Position numbers and translations under genes: made by a program. Shown in pieces: positions 32,344 through 44,985 of a DNA stretch of 64,000 nt. The stretch is taken from positions 404,328,790-404,392,789 of the forward strand of contig NC_057811.1 in NCBI RefSeq assembly GCF_018294505.1, written 5' to 3'. The notes beneath the pieces are model-generated. The model ran no database searches. It was not told the origin of the DNA and saw nothing but the letters and a program-made list of their open reading frames with translations. Origin of the DNA: Triticum aestivum (Eukaryota; Streptophyta; Magnoliopsida; Poales; Poaceae). How positions within the stretch are numbered: the first letter of the stretch is position 1; every line of letters begins with the position of its first letter.

Positions 32344-35300
32344 TTACACAGTAATGATCCTTACACCCATGGAGTCTTGGTGCTGATCATGTTTTGCTCG
32401 TGGAACAGGCTTAGTCAATGGGTCTGCAACATTCAAATCCGTATGTATCTTGCAAATTTCTATGTCTCCCACCTGGACTAAATCCCGGATGGAATTGAAG
32501 CGTCTTTTGATGTGCTTGGTTCTCTTGTGAAATCTGGATTCCTTTGCTAAAGCAATTGCACCAGTATTGTCACAAAAGATTTTCATTGGTCCCGATGCAC
32601 TAGGTATGACACCTAGATCGGATATGAACTCCTTCATCCAGACTCCTTCATTTGCTGCTTCCGAAGCAGCTATGTACTCCGCTTCACACGTAGATCCCGC
32701 CATGGCACTTTGCTTAGAACTGCACCAACTGACAGCTCCACCGTTCAATGTAAACACGTATCCGGTTTGCGATTTAGAATCGTCCGGATCAGTGTCAAAG
32801 CTTGCATCAACGTAACCATTTACGATGAGCTCTTTGTCACCTCCATAAATGAGAAACATATCCTTAGTCCTTTTCAGGTATTTCAGGATGTTCTTGACCG
32901 CTGTCCAGTGATCCACTCCTGGATTACTTTGGTACCTCCCTGCTAAACTTATAGCAAGGCACACATCAGGTCTGGTACACAACATTGCATACATGATAGA
33001 GCCTATGGCTGAAGCATAGGGAACATCTTTCATCTTCTCTCTATCTTCTGCAGTGGTCGGGCATTGAGTCTTACTCAATCTCACACCTTGTAGTACAGGC
33101 AAGAACCCTTTCTTTGCTTGATCCATTTTGAACTTCTTCAAAACTTTGTCAAGGTATGTGCTTTGTGAAAGTCCAATTAAGCGTCTTGATCTATCTCTAT
33201 AGATCTTGATGCCCAATATATATGCAGCTTCACCGAGGTCTTTCATTGAAAAACTCTTATTCAAGTATCCCTTTATGCTATCCAGAAATTCTATATCATT
33301 TCCAATTAGCAATATGTCATCCACATATAATATTAGAAATGCTACTGAGCTCCCACTCACTTTCTTGTAAATACAGGCTTCTCCAAAAGTCTGTATAAAA
33401 CCAAATGCTTTGATCACACTATCAAAGCGTTTATTCCAACTCCGAGAGGCTTGCACCAGTCCATAAATGGATCGCTGGAGCTTGCACACTTTGTTAGCTC
33501 CCTTTGGATCGACAAAACCTTCTGGTTGCATCATATACAACTCTTCTTCCAGAAATCCATTCAGGAATGCAGTTTTGACATCCATTTGCCAAATTTCATA
33601 ATCATAAAATGCGGCAATTGCTAACATGATTCGGACAGACTTAAGCATCGCTACGGGTGAGAAGGTCTCATCATAGTCAATCCCTTGAACTTGTCGAAAA
33701 CCTTTCGCAACAAGTCGAGCTTTATAGACAGTAACATTACCGTCAGCGTCAGTCTTCTTCTTGAAGATCCATTTATTTTCAATGGCTTGTCGATCATCAG
33801 GCAAGTCAACCAAAGTCCATACTTTGTTCTCATACATGGATCCCATCTCGGATTTCATGGCCTCAAGCCATTTTGCGGAATCTGGGCTCACCATTGCTTC
33901 TTCATAGTTCGTAGGTTCGTCATGGTCTAGTAACATAACCTCCAGAACAGGATTACCGTACCACTCTAGTGCGGATCTTAATCTGGTTGACCTACGAGGT
34001 TCAGTAATAACTTGATCTGAAGTTTTATGATCATTATCATTAACTTCCCCACTAATTAGTGTAGGTGTCGCAGAAACTGATTTCTGTGATGATCTACTTT
34101 CCATTAAGGGAGCAGGTACAGTTACCTCATCAAGTTCTACTTTCCTCCCACTCACTTCTTTCGAGAGAAATTCCTTCTCTAGAAAGGATCCATTCTTAGC
34201 AACGAATGTATTGCCTTCGGATCTGTGATAGAAGGTGTACCATACAGTCTCCTTTGGGTATCCTATGAAGACACATTTCTCCGATTTAGGTTCGAGCTTA
34301 TCAGGTTGAAGTTTCTTCATATAAGTATCGCAACCCCAAACTTTAAGATACGACAACTTTGGTTTCTTGCCAAACCATAGTTCATAAGGTGTCGTTCCAA
34401 CGGATTTTGATGGTGCCCTATTTAGAGTGAATGCAGCCGTCTCTAAAGCATAACCCCAAAACGATAGCGGTAAATCAGTAAGAGACATCATAGATCGCAC
34501 CATATCTAATAAAGTACGATTACGACATTCGGACACACCATTACGTTGTGGTGTTCCGGGTGACGTGAGTTGCGAAACTATTCCGCATTGTTTCAAATGT
34601 AGGCCAAACTCGTAACTCAATTATTCTCCTCCACGATCTGATCGTAGAAACTTTATTTTCTTGTTACGATGATTTTCAACTTCGCTTTGAAATTCTTTGA
34701 ACTTTTCAAATGTTTCAGACTTATGTTTCATTAAGTAGACATACCCATATCCGCTCAAATCATCTATGAAGGTGAGAAAATAACGATATTCGCCACAAGC
34801 CTCAACATTCATCGGACCACATACAGATTTTCTTCATGCGCTTTACACCGATATGACCTAAACGACAGTGCCACAAATAAGTTGCACTATCATTATCAAC
34901 TCTGCATCTTTTGGCTTCAATATTATGAATATGTGTATCACTACTATCGAGATTCAACAAAAATAGAACGCTCTTCAAGGGTGCATGACCATAAAAGATA
35001 TTATTCATATAAATAGAACAACCATTATTCTCTGATTTAAATGAATAACCGTCTCGCATCAAACAAGATCCAGATATAATGTTCATGCTCAACGTTGGCA
35101 CCAAATAACAATTATTTAGGTCTAATACTAATCTCGAAGGTAGATGTAGAGGTAGCGTGCCGACCGCGATCACATCGACTTTGGAACCATTTCCCGCGCG
35201 CATCATCACCTCGTCCTTAGCCAATCTTTGCTTAATCCGTAGCCCCTATTTCGAGTTGCAAATATTAGCAACAGAACCAGTATCAAATACCCAGGTGCTA

Positions 35301-36190
35301 CTGCGAGCATTAGTAAGGTACACATCAATAACATGTATATCACATATACCTTTGTTAACCTTGCCATCCTTCTTATCCGCCAAATACTTGGGGAAGTTCC
35401 GCTTCCAGTGACCAGTCTGCTTGCAGTAGAAGCACTCAGTTTCAGGCTTAGGTCCAGACTTGGGTTTCTTCTCCTGAACAGCAACTTGCTTGCTGTTCTT
35501 CTTGAAGTTCCCCTTCTTCTTCCCTTTGCCCTTTTTCTTGAAACTAGTGGTCTTATTGACCATCAACACTTGATGCTCCTTTTTGATTTCTACCTCCGCT
35601 GCCTTTAGCATTGCGAAGAGCTCAGGAATTGTCTTATTCATCCCTTGCATGTTATAGTTCATCACGAAGCTCTTGTAGCTTGGTGGCAGTGATTGAAGAA
35701 TTCTGTCAATGACGCTATCATCCGGAAGATTAACTCCCAGTTGAATCAAGTGATTATTATACCCAGACATTTTGAGTATATGCTCACTGACAGAACTATT
35801 CTCTTCCATCTTGCAGCTGTAGAACTTATTGGAGACTTCATATCTCTCAATCCGGGCATTTGCTTGAAATATTAACTTCAACTCCTGGAACATCTCATAT
35901 GCTCCATGACGTTCAAAACGTCGTTGAAGACCCGGTTCTAAGCGATAAAGCATGGCACACTGAACTATCGAGTAGTCATCAGCTTTGCTCTGCTAGACGT
36001 TCATAACTTCTGGTGTTGCTCTTGCAGCAGGCCTGGCACCCAGCGGTGCTTCCAGGACGTAATTCTTCTGTGCAGCAATGAGGATAATCCTCAAGTTACG
36101 GACCCAGTCCGTGTAATTGCTACCATCATCTTTCAACTTTGCTTTCTCAAGGAACGCATTAAAATTCAACGGAACAACAGCACGGGCCAT
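32344..36190 (-). pseudogene. Copia 3 gag-pol, broken; long intact integrase-RT-RNase H frame
   Basis: The frame starts at ATG 36190 and is stopped by TAG at 35995-35993. It continues with gag, a knuckle (CFYCKQTGHWKRNF, last Cys replaced by Phe) and protease FDTG to TAG at 35248-35246. The pre-integrase region follows to HIGVKRMKK, where about 140 bp present in copia 2 (about 29278-29417) are missing and the frame changes. A short integrase frame ends at TAA 34623-34621. From 34620 to 32344 there are 758 open codons: the rest of integrase, RT with YVDD at 33329-33318, and RNase H (DASFDTD, CEAEYIAA), ending at the natural stop. The 3' half therefore looks much better kept than the 5' half. 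Confidence 0.9.
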
Positions 36191-37428
36191 CTATCTACAA
36201 TTAACATAGACAAGCAAGATACTATCAGGTACTAAGTTCATGATAAATTTAAGTTCTATTAATCATATTACTTAAGAACTCCCACTTAGATAGACATCTC
36301 TCTAATCATCTAAGTGATTACGTGATCCAAATCAACTAAACCATGCCCGATCATCACGTGAGATGGAGTAGTTTCAATGGTGAACATCACTATGTTGATC
36401 ATATCTACTATATGATTCACGCTCGACCTTTCGATCTCCGTGTTCCGAGGCCATATCTGCATATGCTAGGCTCGTCAAGTTTTACGTGAGTATTCCGCGT
36501 GTGCAACTGTTTTGCACCCGTTGTATTTGAACGTAGAGCCTATCACACCCGATCATCACGTGGTGTCTCAGCACGAAGAACTTTCGCAACGGTGCATACT
36601 CAGGGAGAACACTTTTATCTTGAAATTTTAGTGAGATATCATCTTATAATGCTACCGTCAATCAAAGCAAGATAAGATGCATAAAAGATAAACATCACAT
36701 GCAATGAATATAAGTGATATGATATGGCCATCATCATCTTGTGCTTGTGATCTCCATCTCCGAAGCACCGTCATGATCACCATCGTCACCGGCGCGACAC
36801 CTTGATCTCCATCGTAGCATCGTTGTCGTCTCGCCAACTATTGCTTTTACGACTATCGCTACCGCTTAGTGATAAATTAAAACAATTACATGGCGATTGC
36901 ATTTCATACAATAAAGCGACAACCATATGGCTCCTGCCAGTTGCCGATAACTCGGTTACAAAACATGATCATCTCATACAATAAAATATAGCATCATGTC
37001 TTGACCATATCACATCACAACATGCCCTGCAAAAACAAGTTAGACGTCCTCTACTTTGTTGTTGCAAGTTTTACGTGGCTGCTACGGGCTTAGCAAGAAC
37101 CGTTCTTACCTACGCATCAAAACCACAACAATAGTTTGTCAAGTTGGTGCTGTTTTAACCTTCGCAAGGACCGGGCGTAGCCACACTCGGTTCAACTAAA
37201 GTGAGAGAGACAGACACCCGCCAGTCACCTTTAAGCAACGAGTGCTCGCAACGGTGAAACCAGTCTCGCGTAAGCGTACGCGTAATGTCGGTCTGGGCCA
37301 CTTCATCTCACAATACCGCTGAACCAAAGTATGACATGCTGGTAAGCAGTATGACTTATATCGCCCACAACTCACTTGTGTTCTACTCGTGCATAACATC
37401 AACGCATAAAACCAGGCTCGGATGCCAC
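36191..37428 (-). other. Copia 3 leader and primer-binding site
   Basis: Noncoding leader. The complement of 37415-37427 reads TGGCATCCGAGCC, a degenerate initiator-Met primer site. No separate gene was seen. Confidence 0.85.
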
Positions 37429-39410
37429 CATTGGGGAACGTAGTAATTTCAAAAAATTTCCTACGAACACGCAAGATCATGGTGATGCATAGCAACGAGA
37501 GGGGAGAGTGTTGTCCACGTACCCTCGTAGAACGAAAGCGGAAGCGTTAACACAACGCGGTTGATGTAGTCGTACGTCTTCACGATCCGACCGATCAAGT
37601 ACCGAACGCACGACACCTCCGAGTTCAGCACACGTTCAGCTCGATGACGTCCCTCGAACTCCGGTCCAGCCGAGTGTTGAGGGAGAGTTTCGTCAGCACG
37701 ACGGCGTGGTGACGATGATGATGTTCTACCGATGCAGGGCTTCGCCTAAGCACCGCTATGATATTATCGAGGTGTAATATGGTGGAGGGGGGCACCGCAC
37801 ACGGCTAAAAGATCGTTTATCAATTGTGTGTATAGAGGTGCCCCCTGCCCCCGTATATAAAGGTGCAAGGGGGGGGNNNNNNNNNNNNNNNNNNNNNNNN
37901 NNNNNNNNNNNNNNNNNNNNNNNNNNNNNNNNNNNNNNNNNNNNNNNNNNNNNNNNNNNNNNNNNNNNNNNNNNNNNNNNNNNNNNNNNNNNNNNNNNNN
38001 NNNNNNNNNNNNNNNNNNNNNNNNNNNNNNNNNNNNNNNNNNNNNNNNNNNNNNNNNNNNNNNNNNNNNNNNNNNNNNNNNNNNNNNNNNNNNNNNNNNN
38101 NNNNNNNNNNNNNNNNNNNNNNNNNNCTAGAGGAGAGGCGCGCCAGGAGGAGTCCTACTCCTACCGGGAGTAGGACTCCCCCCTTTTCCATGCTGGACTA
38201 GGAGAGGAAGGGGGAAAAAGGTGGAGGGGAGGAAGGAAGGCGGGCGCCGCCCCCCTCTCCTTGTCCTATTCGGACTGGGGGGGGGGGAGGGGCGCGCGGC
38301 CCTGCCCTGGCCTCCTCTTCCTCTCTTCCACCTAGGCCCACTATGGCCCATTAATTTACCGGGGGGTTCCGGTAACCTCCCGGTACTCCGGAAAAATCCC
38401 GATTTCACCCGGAACACTTCCGATGTCCAAACATAGGCTTCCAATATATCAATCTTTATGTCTCGACCATTTCGAGACTCCTTGTCATGTCTGTGATCAC
38501 ATTCGGGACTCCGAACAACCTTCGGTACATCAAAACATATAAACTCATAATATAACTGTCATCGTAACGTTAAGCGTGCGGACCCTACGGGTTCGAGAAC
38601 TATGTAGACATGACCGAGACAGCTCTCCGGTCAATAACCAATAGCGGAACCAGGATGCTCATATTGGTTCCCACATATTCTACGAAGATCTTTATCAGTC
38701 AGACCGCATAACAACATACGTTGTTCCCTTTGTCATCGGTATGTTACTTGCCCGAGATTCGATCGTTGGTATCTCGATACCTAGTTCAATCTCGTTACCG
38801 GCAAGTCTCTTTACACATTCCGTAATAAATCATCCCGCAACTAACTCATTAGTCACAATGCTTGCAAGGCTTATAGTGATGTGTATTACTGAGTGGGCCC
38901 AGAGATACCTCTCCGACAATCGGAGTGACAAATCCTAATCTCGAAATACGCCAACCCAACAAGTACCTTTGGAAACACCTCTAGAGCACCTTTATAATCA
39001 CCCAGTTACGTTGTGACGTTTGGTAGCACACAAAGTCTTCCTCCGGTAAACGGGAGTTGGCATAATCTCATAGTCATAGGAACATGTATAAGTCATGAAG
39101 AAAGCAATAGCAACATACTAAACGATCGAGTGCTAAGCTAACGGAATGGGTCAAGTCAATCACATCATTCTCCTAATGATGTGATCCCGTTAATCAAATA
39201 ACAACTCATGTTTATGGCTAGGAAACATAACCATCTTTGATCAACGAGCTAGTCAAGTAGAGGCATACTAGTGACACTCTGTTTGTCTATGTATTCACAC
39301 ATGTATTATGTTTCCGGTTAATACAATTCTTGCATGAATAATAAACATTTATCATGATATAAGGAAATAAATAATAACTTTATTATTGCCTCTAGGGCAT
39401 ATTTCCTTCA
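37429..39410 (-). repeat. Copia 3 LTR (5' LTR in element sense)
   Basis: Sister of 30340-32310. The first two bases on plus are CA where TG is expected (CATTGGGG versus TGTTGGGG), so the conserved LTR terminus is lost. It contains 250 N (37877-38126) where the sister has only about 15 bp. Confidence 0.9.
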
Positions 39411-40125
39411 GTGGAGGCAGGAGGAGGTCGACGGTGGATGAACAGTAGCCCGTGGAGGCTGGAGGGGGTCGACGGTGGAGATGAACAGTGTCCCGTGGAG
39501 TCCCGTTTTGCGGTACGCCACACCCCTCCCGATCAATAGGACCCCCGTTTCGACCGTAGGAGGTCCGTTTCCTCCGTTTTGCGGTACGCCAGACCCCTCC
39601 CGATGAACATGATCCCATTTCAAACGTGGCCGGTCGAACACAAGGCCGTTTCCTCCGTTCTGCGGTACGCCAGGCCTCGTTTCTATCGGCTGTTCCGTCC
39701 AAGCCCTCCCGATGAACACGACGACGCATTCCATTCCGACCTAGCCGGTTGGCTCCCCATGAACACGACGACGACCCTGTTTCTCTGTTCCGACCCAGCC
39801 ATGTACACGAGCCCTGGCCGTACGTATGCGCGAGTAGGCATTCGAGACCCTGCCCGTATGTAGTACGTGGCCGTATTTTCTTTCTTGCACACTGGCCGCT
39901 ATATGTACGTGTACATGCTACGTGCGCGCCTCTACTACGACACGTGCGCGCCTCTACATCGACCAGTATGTACGTACACGTTCGCGACCAGAATGACAAT
40001 GCTACGTACGCTTCGACCAGGTGGGTCCCGACTGTCAGGCACTTCCTTGCCTGCGAAGATTTAGCTGGTGGGTCCCAGCAGTCAGGGGGGCGAATCGTTT
40101 TTTTTCCCGGACGAACTTCCTTACG
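39411..40125. mobile_element. CACTA 2 interior, continuation
   Basis: GATGAACAG minisatellite units continue to about 39510. They are followed by three CGTTTTGCGGTACGCCA-type repeats, then by GTACGT-rich sequence and GGTGGGTCCC...CTGTCAGG units. Overlapping ORFs on both strands are products of GC-rich repeat sequence. No gene is supported. Confidence 0.6.
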
Positions 40126-41386
40126 TGCGAAGATGTAGCTGGTGGGTCCCCGCAGTCAGGGGGAAACATTTTTTTGTGAAATACGGTGGCCTGTCCGGTG
40201 GGTCCCCGCTGTCAGGTGGAGGAATAATTATTTTCCGCGTAATAAGGAGGCACTTCCTTGCTGCGGACGTGGACCCAACTGTCAGCCTCTCCATGTACAG
40301 TCCACGTCTGATGGAAGCCGTTCCTTGACCACGTTGACCACGCCGCGCTGAGAGCACCAGGGCGGTGGACGATAGCGAGGCCTAGGAATGGGATGACGCA
40401 GAGCCGGGGAAGACGCGGCAGTGGAAGCCCGCGCGGAGAGGAGTACGAGGGTTCACTGGTTCGGCTGCGGTGTGAGGCTCCCGTAGCCGCAGGGCCTGGC
40501 CAGCGGTGGGAATAGTAGGGGGTGGTGAGTTCTCCGCGGCAGCACAGCCGGCCACGGGAGGCAGGAGCATGTGGCACGACCGGCGCTGCTTTGGGCGGCT
40601 GGAGCAACAAGACCAGAGGTTGAAGAAGCACTACGGCCGTTGGATGGACATCATACGGTCACTGGAGCTAGAATCGTGCATATTGACTAAGTTGACAAAG
40701 CCCTCCGTCCCCGTCAACTTAGTAGGTCCACTAGTCAGCCTGCCACTATACTGGGTCCCAGCTAGCAGGGGGAGTATTCATTTTTTTTGTGGGTAATAAG
40801 AACGCACTTCCTTGCGTGCAAAGATATAACTGGTGGGTCCGAGCTGTCAGGGACGGTAACGTTTTTTTCGCGAAATACAGAGGCCCTTTCGGTGGGTCCC
40901 AGATGTCAGGTGGAGGAATCATTATTTTGCGCGTAATAAGGAGGCATTTCCTTGCGTGCGGCCGTGGACCCAGCTGTCAGCCTCTCCACATACAGTCCAC
41001 TTCAGATGCATGTCGGTCGTTGACCACGTTGACCAGGTCGCGCCGGGAGCACCAGGGCGGTGGACGACGGTGAGGCCTAGGAAGGGAACGACACGGAGGC
41101 AGGGAAGACTCGGCAGTTGTTTCCCACGCGGAGGGGAGTACGACTATACGAGGGTTTACTGGTTCGTCTGCCGTCGCCGGAGAATAACAACAGGTGTGGG
41201 TGAGTAGAGGGATGGCTAGGCCAGCGATGGGAGTACGGTGGGGCGGTGAAGCCTGCGTGGCAGCACAGCTGGCCGGCGGGAGGAGGGAGCAGGCAGTCCC
41301 GCCGGCGCTTGTTTGAGCGGCTGGAGCAGGAAGAGCAGAGATTGAAGAAGCACGACGGCCGTTGGATGGACATCCAACAGTCACTG
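40126..41386 (+). repeat. Tandem duplication of a 540-570 bp block
   Basis: 40126-40664 and 40816-41386 are diverged copies. They share GTGGGTCCC...GTCAGG units, a GACCACGTTGACCA block, a GAGCACCAGGGCGGTGGACGA block and an end block coding RLEQxxQRLKKHxGRWMDI on plus. The last block keeps its reading in both copies (about 40598 and 41318), which suggests it derives from a coding exon. No complete ORF is present. Confidence 0.75.
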
Positions 41387-42787
41387 CTTGTGCGTCAACC
41401 TTTTTTTAGGAAAGCCTCAAATCTGTGGAAAACAGCATACAACCCATCTGCCATTATTTCTAATAATTTACAGCCCATTTGCTAATTCTGAAGGTTTTTT
41501 TTGGAGCCCATATTCTTTTTGGTAGCATTACAGCCCATATTGTGGCCACGGTTAAAAAAATATACGAAATGTTGCATATTTCGGTGCAGTCCGAACTGTT
41601 TTTAATCCCGAAATTTCGAGTCACATTCAAACTGATTTTAAAAATAAATGTATATCAATATAAAATCCAACAAATTGTCCACGCATAAAAATTAATGCAA
41701 TTTAAAATCTTGAAATGAAAAAAAGAAATTTGAAAGTAATTACCGGTTTGATGTGTTTTAAAAATGTACAGCCCATTTCTCATTACTGATAGGCCATTTT
41801 CTCGTCCAGCCGAATGAAGCTCTCCTTGTCTTGAAAGATTTGCAGCCCAATAGGCCTGACAAAGCGACTTACTTGGCAAATCACAAAAAAACCGGGCTAG
41901 CCATTTTCAGAAACAAAAAAAAACTACTGGGCTGGTCTGTGGTAACATAAAAGAGAAGGCTGTCTAGACATGCCAGAGTGCCCCGCACAGCCCAGTTGAC
42001 ACCCTGCTTCCATCTCAAAAACAAATTAGATAAATGCCACAACAAATATGGCGATTCGTAAAAATGCCACTGCAATTTCCAAACTTTGAAAAATGCCACT
42101 GCAATTTTTGCAAACTTTGGAAAACGCCACTGCAATTTGCAAACTTTGAAAAACGCCACTCCAGACTTCGAAAAATGCCACTAGGGATGGCATGAAATGG
42201 CATTTTTCAAAGTTTGGAAATTGCAATGGCATTTCTTAGAAACACCAGATTTGGAGTGGCATTTATCAAATTAACGCAAAACAAAAATAACTGGGCGAGC
42301 TGCTGGGTCCCTGATGTCAGCCGGTCGTTGTGCAACTCTCTCGTTTATTGACTACGTTGACAATGGCATGGGACCCAGATGTCAGAAATCCATTACGAGG
42401 AGCCATTTTTTTATTGGATTGAAATAAGGAGGCACTTTGCTTGCGTACTGCCATGACCTTGGCGGGTCCCTGCTGTCATCCTCTCCACGTACAATCATCT
42501 CCTGGTTGTGTACGCGTCAACTTGGTAGGCCCACAAGTCAGCCTCTAAACCCGTGGAGGAAAAATACAACCCATTTAAAAAAATAACAGCCCATTCCATA
42601 TGTTCAAATGGAAAGTTCAACATTCAGAGCAAAGTAACAGGTCTGATCCACATAGAGTACTGAACTTCCACGTTGACAACCATCATAGCCAAGTTAACTA
42701 TCTACTTCCACTAATACTCTAGTAGCGTACAAGTACTAACTTACTCTTAGCTAACTAGACGATGCCGGCCGCCATCGGCGGTACACG
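41387..42787. other. AT-rich stretch with foldback repeats, no gene
   Basis: This stretch contains ACAGCCCAT motifs, a third partial GGGTCCC...TGTCAG block (42300-42545), and AATGCCACTGCAATTT...CAAACTTTG units at 42060-42175. The 35-bp arms 42064-42098 and 42198-42232 are inverted copies with one mismatch. No coding region is supported. Confidence 0.7.
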
Positions 42788-43306
42788 CTAAACGCCGGCA
42801 CCGGCATCTTCCGCCTCGCCTCGGACTTGCCAGAGGTGTGATAGGGCGCGTTGCTCGCGCAAGTTGGCCCTTTCCATGCCGGCGTGGTCCACCAAAGCTT
42901 CGGCTTCTAATCGGGAAACCCACTTGACGAGATGGTAGTAAAAATCGGCGTCGCGAACGCGTGCGTGCCCGACAGCCTCCAGGGCTATTTGCCGGGTGCC
43001 GGCCTCCATGTAGTTGGCCCACGTGCGAGCGCTCTGCTCGCGACTCAGAGCGTCGGTGCGCTGCTGCTCCATGTCTCGCTGGCGGTGCAAATCGGCGATA
43101 CGCTGCTCATACGCCAAGCGGTCGCGCTCCAACAACTCCTGCTCCTCCGCCAGGCGGTCGCGCTCCAACAAGTCCTCGATCTACGCATTGCCATCTAAAG
43201 ACCGATAGAATGCCTCCTCCCTCCGTCTGCCTTCTGGTGAAAAACCGAACACTAGTTCCGGCGGTGACCGCCTCCGGCCACGCCTATCGCGGACGGGCGG
43301 AGGCAT
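42788..43306 (-). pseudogene. Broken ORF with Glu/Arg/Gln-rich coiled-coil-like segment
   Basis: ATG at 43306-43304 opens a frame starting MPPPVRDRRGRRR. It is stopped by TAG at 43183-43181 and continues in the same frame for 127 codons to 42788. After the stop come two near-identical LLERDRLAxEQ units and a helical charged stretch (about residues 43-90 of the frame). A less repetitive C-terminus follows. The family is not recognised. The GC-rich coding style and its position next to CACTA 2 material suggest a transposon-borne or captured gene. Removing the single TAG would give a frame of 172 codons. Confidence 0.5.
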
Positions 43307-44010
43307 GGCGGACGTGGCGAGAGCGAGGATAAGTGGCGAGCAACGTCGGGCCAGTGGGGGCTTATGAGGATAGGGCGAGTTGGGTCACGGTGCCACCATA
43401 GAAGGCCGAGAAACAGTACTTATAAGCGGAAGGTAGCGCGACGGTCATCGGAATTCAATGCATAATGAAGCAGGCATGGCTTAGCACGCCAGCTTGCCGT
43501 GGAAAACTAGAGAAACTGAAATTCTGACTGTGCCGTCCTGTCCCGTCCGTGCTGGGTCGCACGCCGGCCTTACGGTCAAACGAGTGCACTTGAATCATCT
43601 CCCTTCTTGTCAATAATGATTCCACGGAATTAAAAGGCCCGCAACAATTAAAGCGCATCTTTTTTCGCATCAGTTAGCTGCGTTAATTACGGCTGGCTGC
43701 ATGCGGGCACTCAAAATCGCTCGCACCAGTACGCGGAGCAGCATGCAACGAGTCGCAGCCGAGGGCATTAATTGATGAACTTTAGCTGGGAGATAAGGCA
43801 TTTGCGAATGTTTTTGCTAGCAGTTTCTTCAGATTCGCATGGCATTTTCTTCAGAGCAGCTTGTCAGTTTCTTCAGAGGTAGGCATTTCTATTCAAAAAA
43901 CTGCCACTTCGGATCTTGCGTCGCAACTAAAACAGCCAGGAGCGCATTAGTAGGCTAGCTAGTGATCGATCGGTAACTTGTAAACACTGAGCGAACATAT
44001 ATAAGGAACT

Positions 44011-44181
44011 GTTAATGCATCTCAATGATTCACAGATCATATACAAATATGCAGCTCCAAAAGCAAAGATCAGCCACAACTAAAACCAACTAGTACGATT
44101 CCCATACATAAGATCAACATGTTAATGCATCTCAATGATTCACAGATCATATACAAATATGTAGCTCCAAAAGCAAAGATC
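44011..44181 (+). repeat. 61-bp direct repeat, 110 bp apart
   Basis: GTTAATGCATCTCAATGATT starts both copies, at 44011 and 44121. They differ at one base (GCAGCTCC versus GTAGCTCC). The near identity indicates a recent local duplication. Confidence 0.9.
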
Positions 44182-44985
44182 TAGAAAAAACATATGTTCT
44201 TCCTACTAACATGGATGCTTCTCTTGGCCAACATTCAGTACATACTGAATGACAAATTTTGTTTGTGAAGTCTACAATTCCTCTTGCAAACGTAAGTGGT
44301 TTCATCAACAGCTGGAACCATGGGAATGAACCACACATGATGGAGGAACATCCACTGCAATATGATTTGGGCTTCTCTTGATCACACGGCGAGACTATTT
44401 TCGGAATACAAACTTTAACTTAGGCAAAATGATGCCCATTGTATAATCAGACCAAAGCAATGAATCACCTAGTGTTGGCCAATAAATAGTACAATACTAC
44501 TTTTCTGCAGTCCATGAAGTGACTATCCAATCTTTCTGTGTCTATTTTCAAATGGCACTACATGCAGTGACTATACTATTCTCTTGTGCAGTTCAACCAA
44601 AATTGCGGTCACTTTGTGTGTTCGCTAAATAGCAACGGGCAGACATCTCTGCCTGCACAAATATCAAGCGGCTAGTAAACATAGACCCACCTTGTATTTT
44701 CGGTTTAAACATGTCTCTTCCGCTTAGATCTGTCATGTTTTGCACTGGACAATTTGATACAGTCATGTTTTGCCCTGGACAATTTCATACTAAATTGATT
44801 TGCTTGTTCAGAGCAGAAATATAGCGCCTATTCTTCATCAGACCAAGGATATCCATGTTCGCGGTGATGGAAGAGGTGAAATCGATACAACCGAAATTGA
44901 GCATCCAGTCATTGAATCATGTACTGCACCTCTAATGTAGGTCCACCCTGCCAATAAATGCACATGCAAACCACTAGTATTACTA

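Larger units (their letters stand above)
30340..39410 (-). mobile_element. Copia element 3, BARE-1/WIS/Angela group
   Basis: A full-length element in reverse orientation is flanked by the 5-bp duplication GTGGA (30335-30339 and 39411-39415). It carries two LTRs, each with an N run, a primer site, a leader, broken gag-pol and a polypurine tract (GTCTCCCACTTGC on plus from 32311). It sits in the minisatellite of CACTA 2, which in turn sits in copia 2, so it is the latest of the three nested insertions. Confidence 0.95.

Noticed and set aside
39352..40631. Several overlapping ORFs above 100 codons on both strands
   Set aside because: They lie over GC-rich minisatellite and duplicated blocks of CACTA 2, and no frame shows a domain or consistent codon use.
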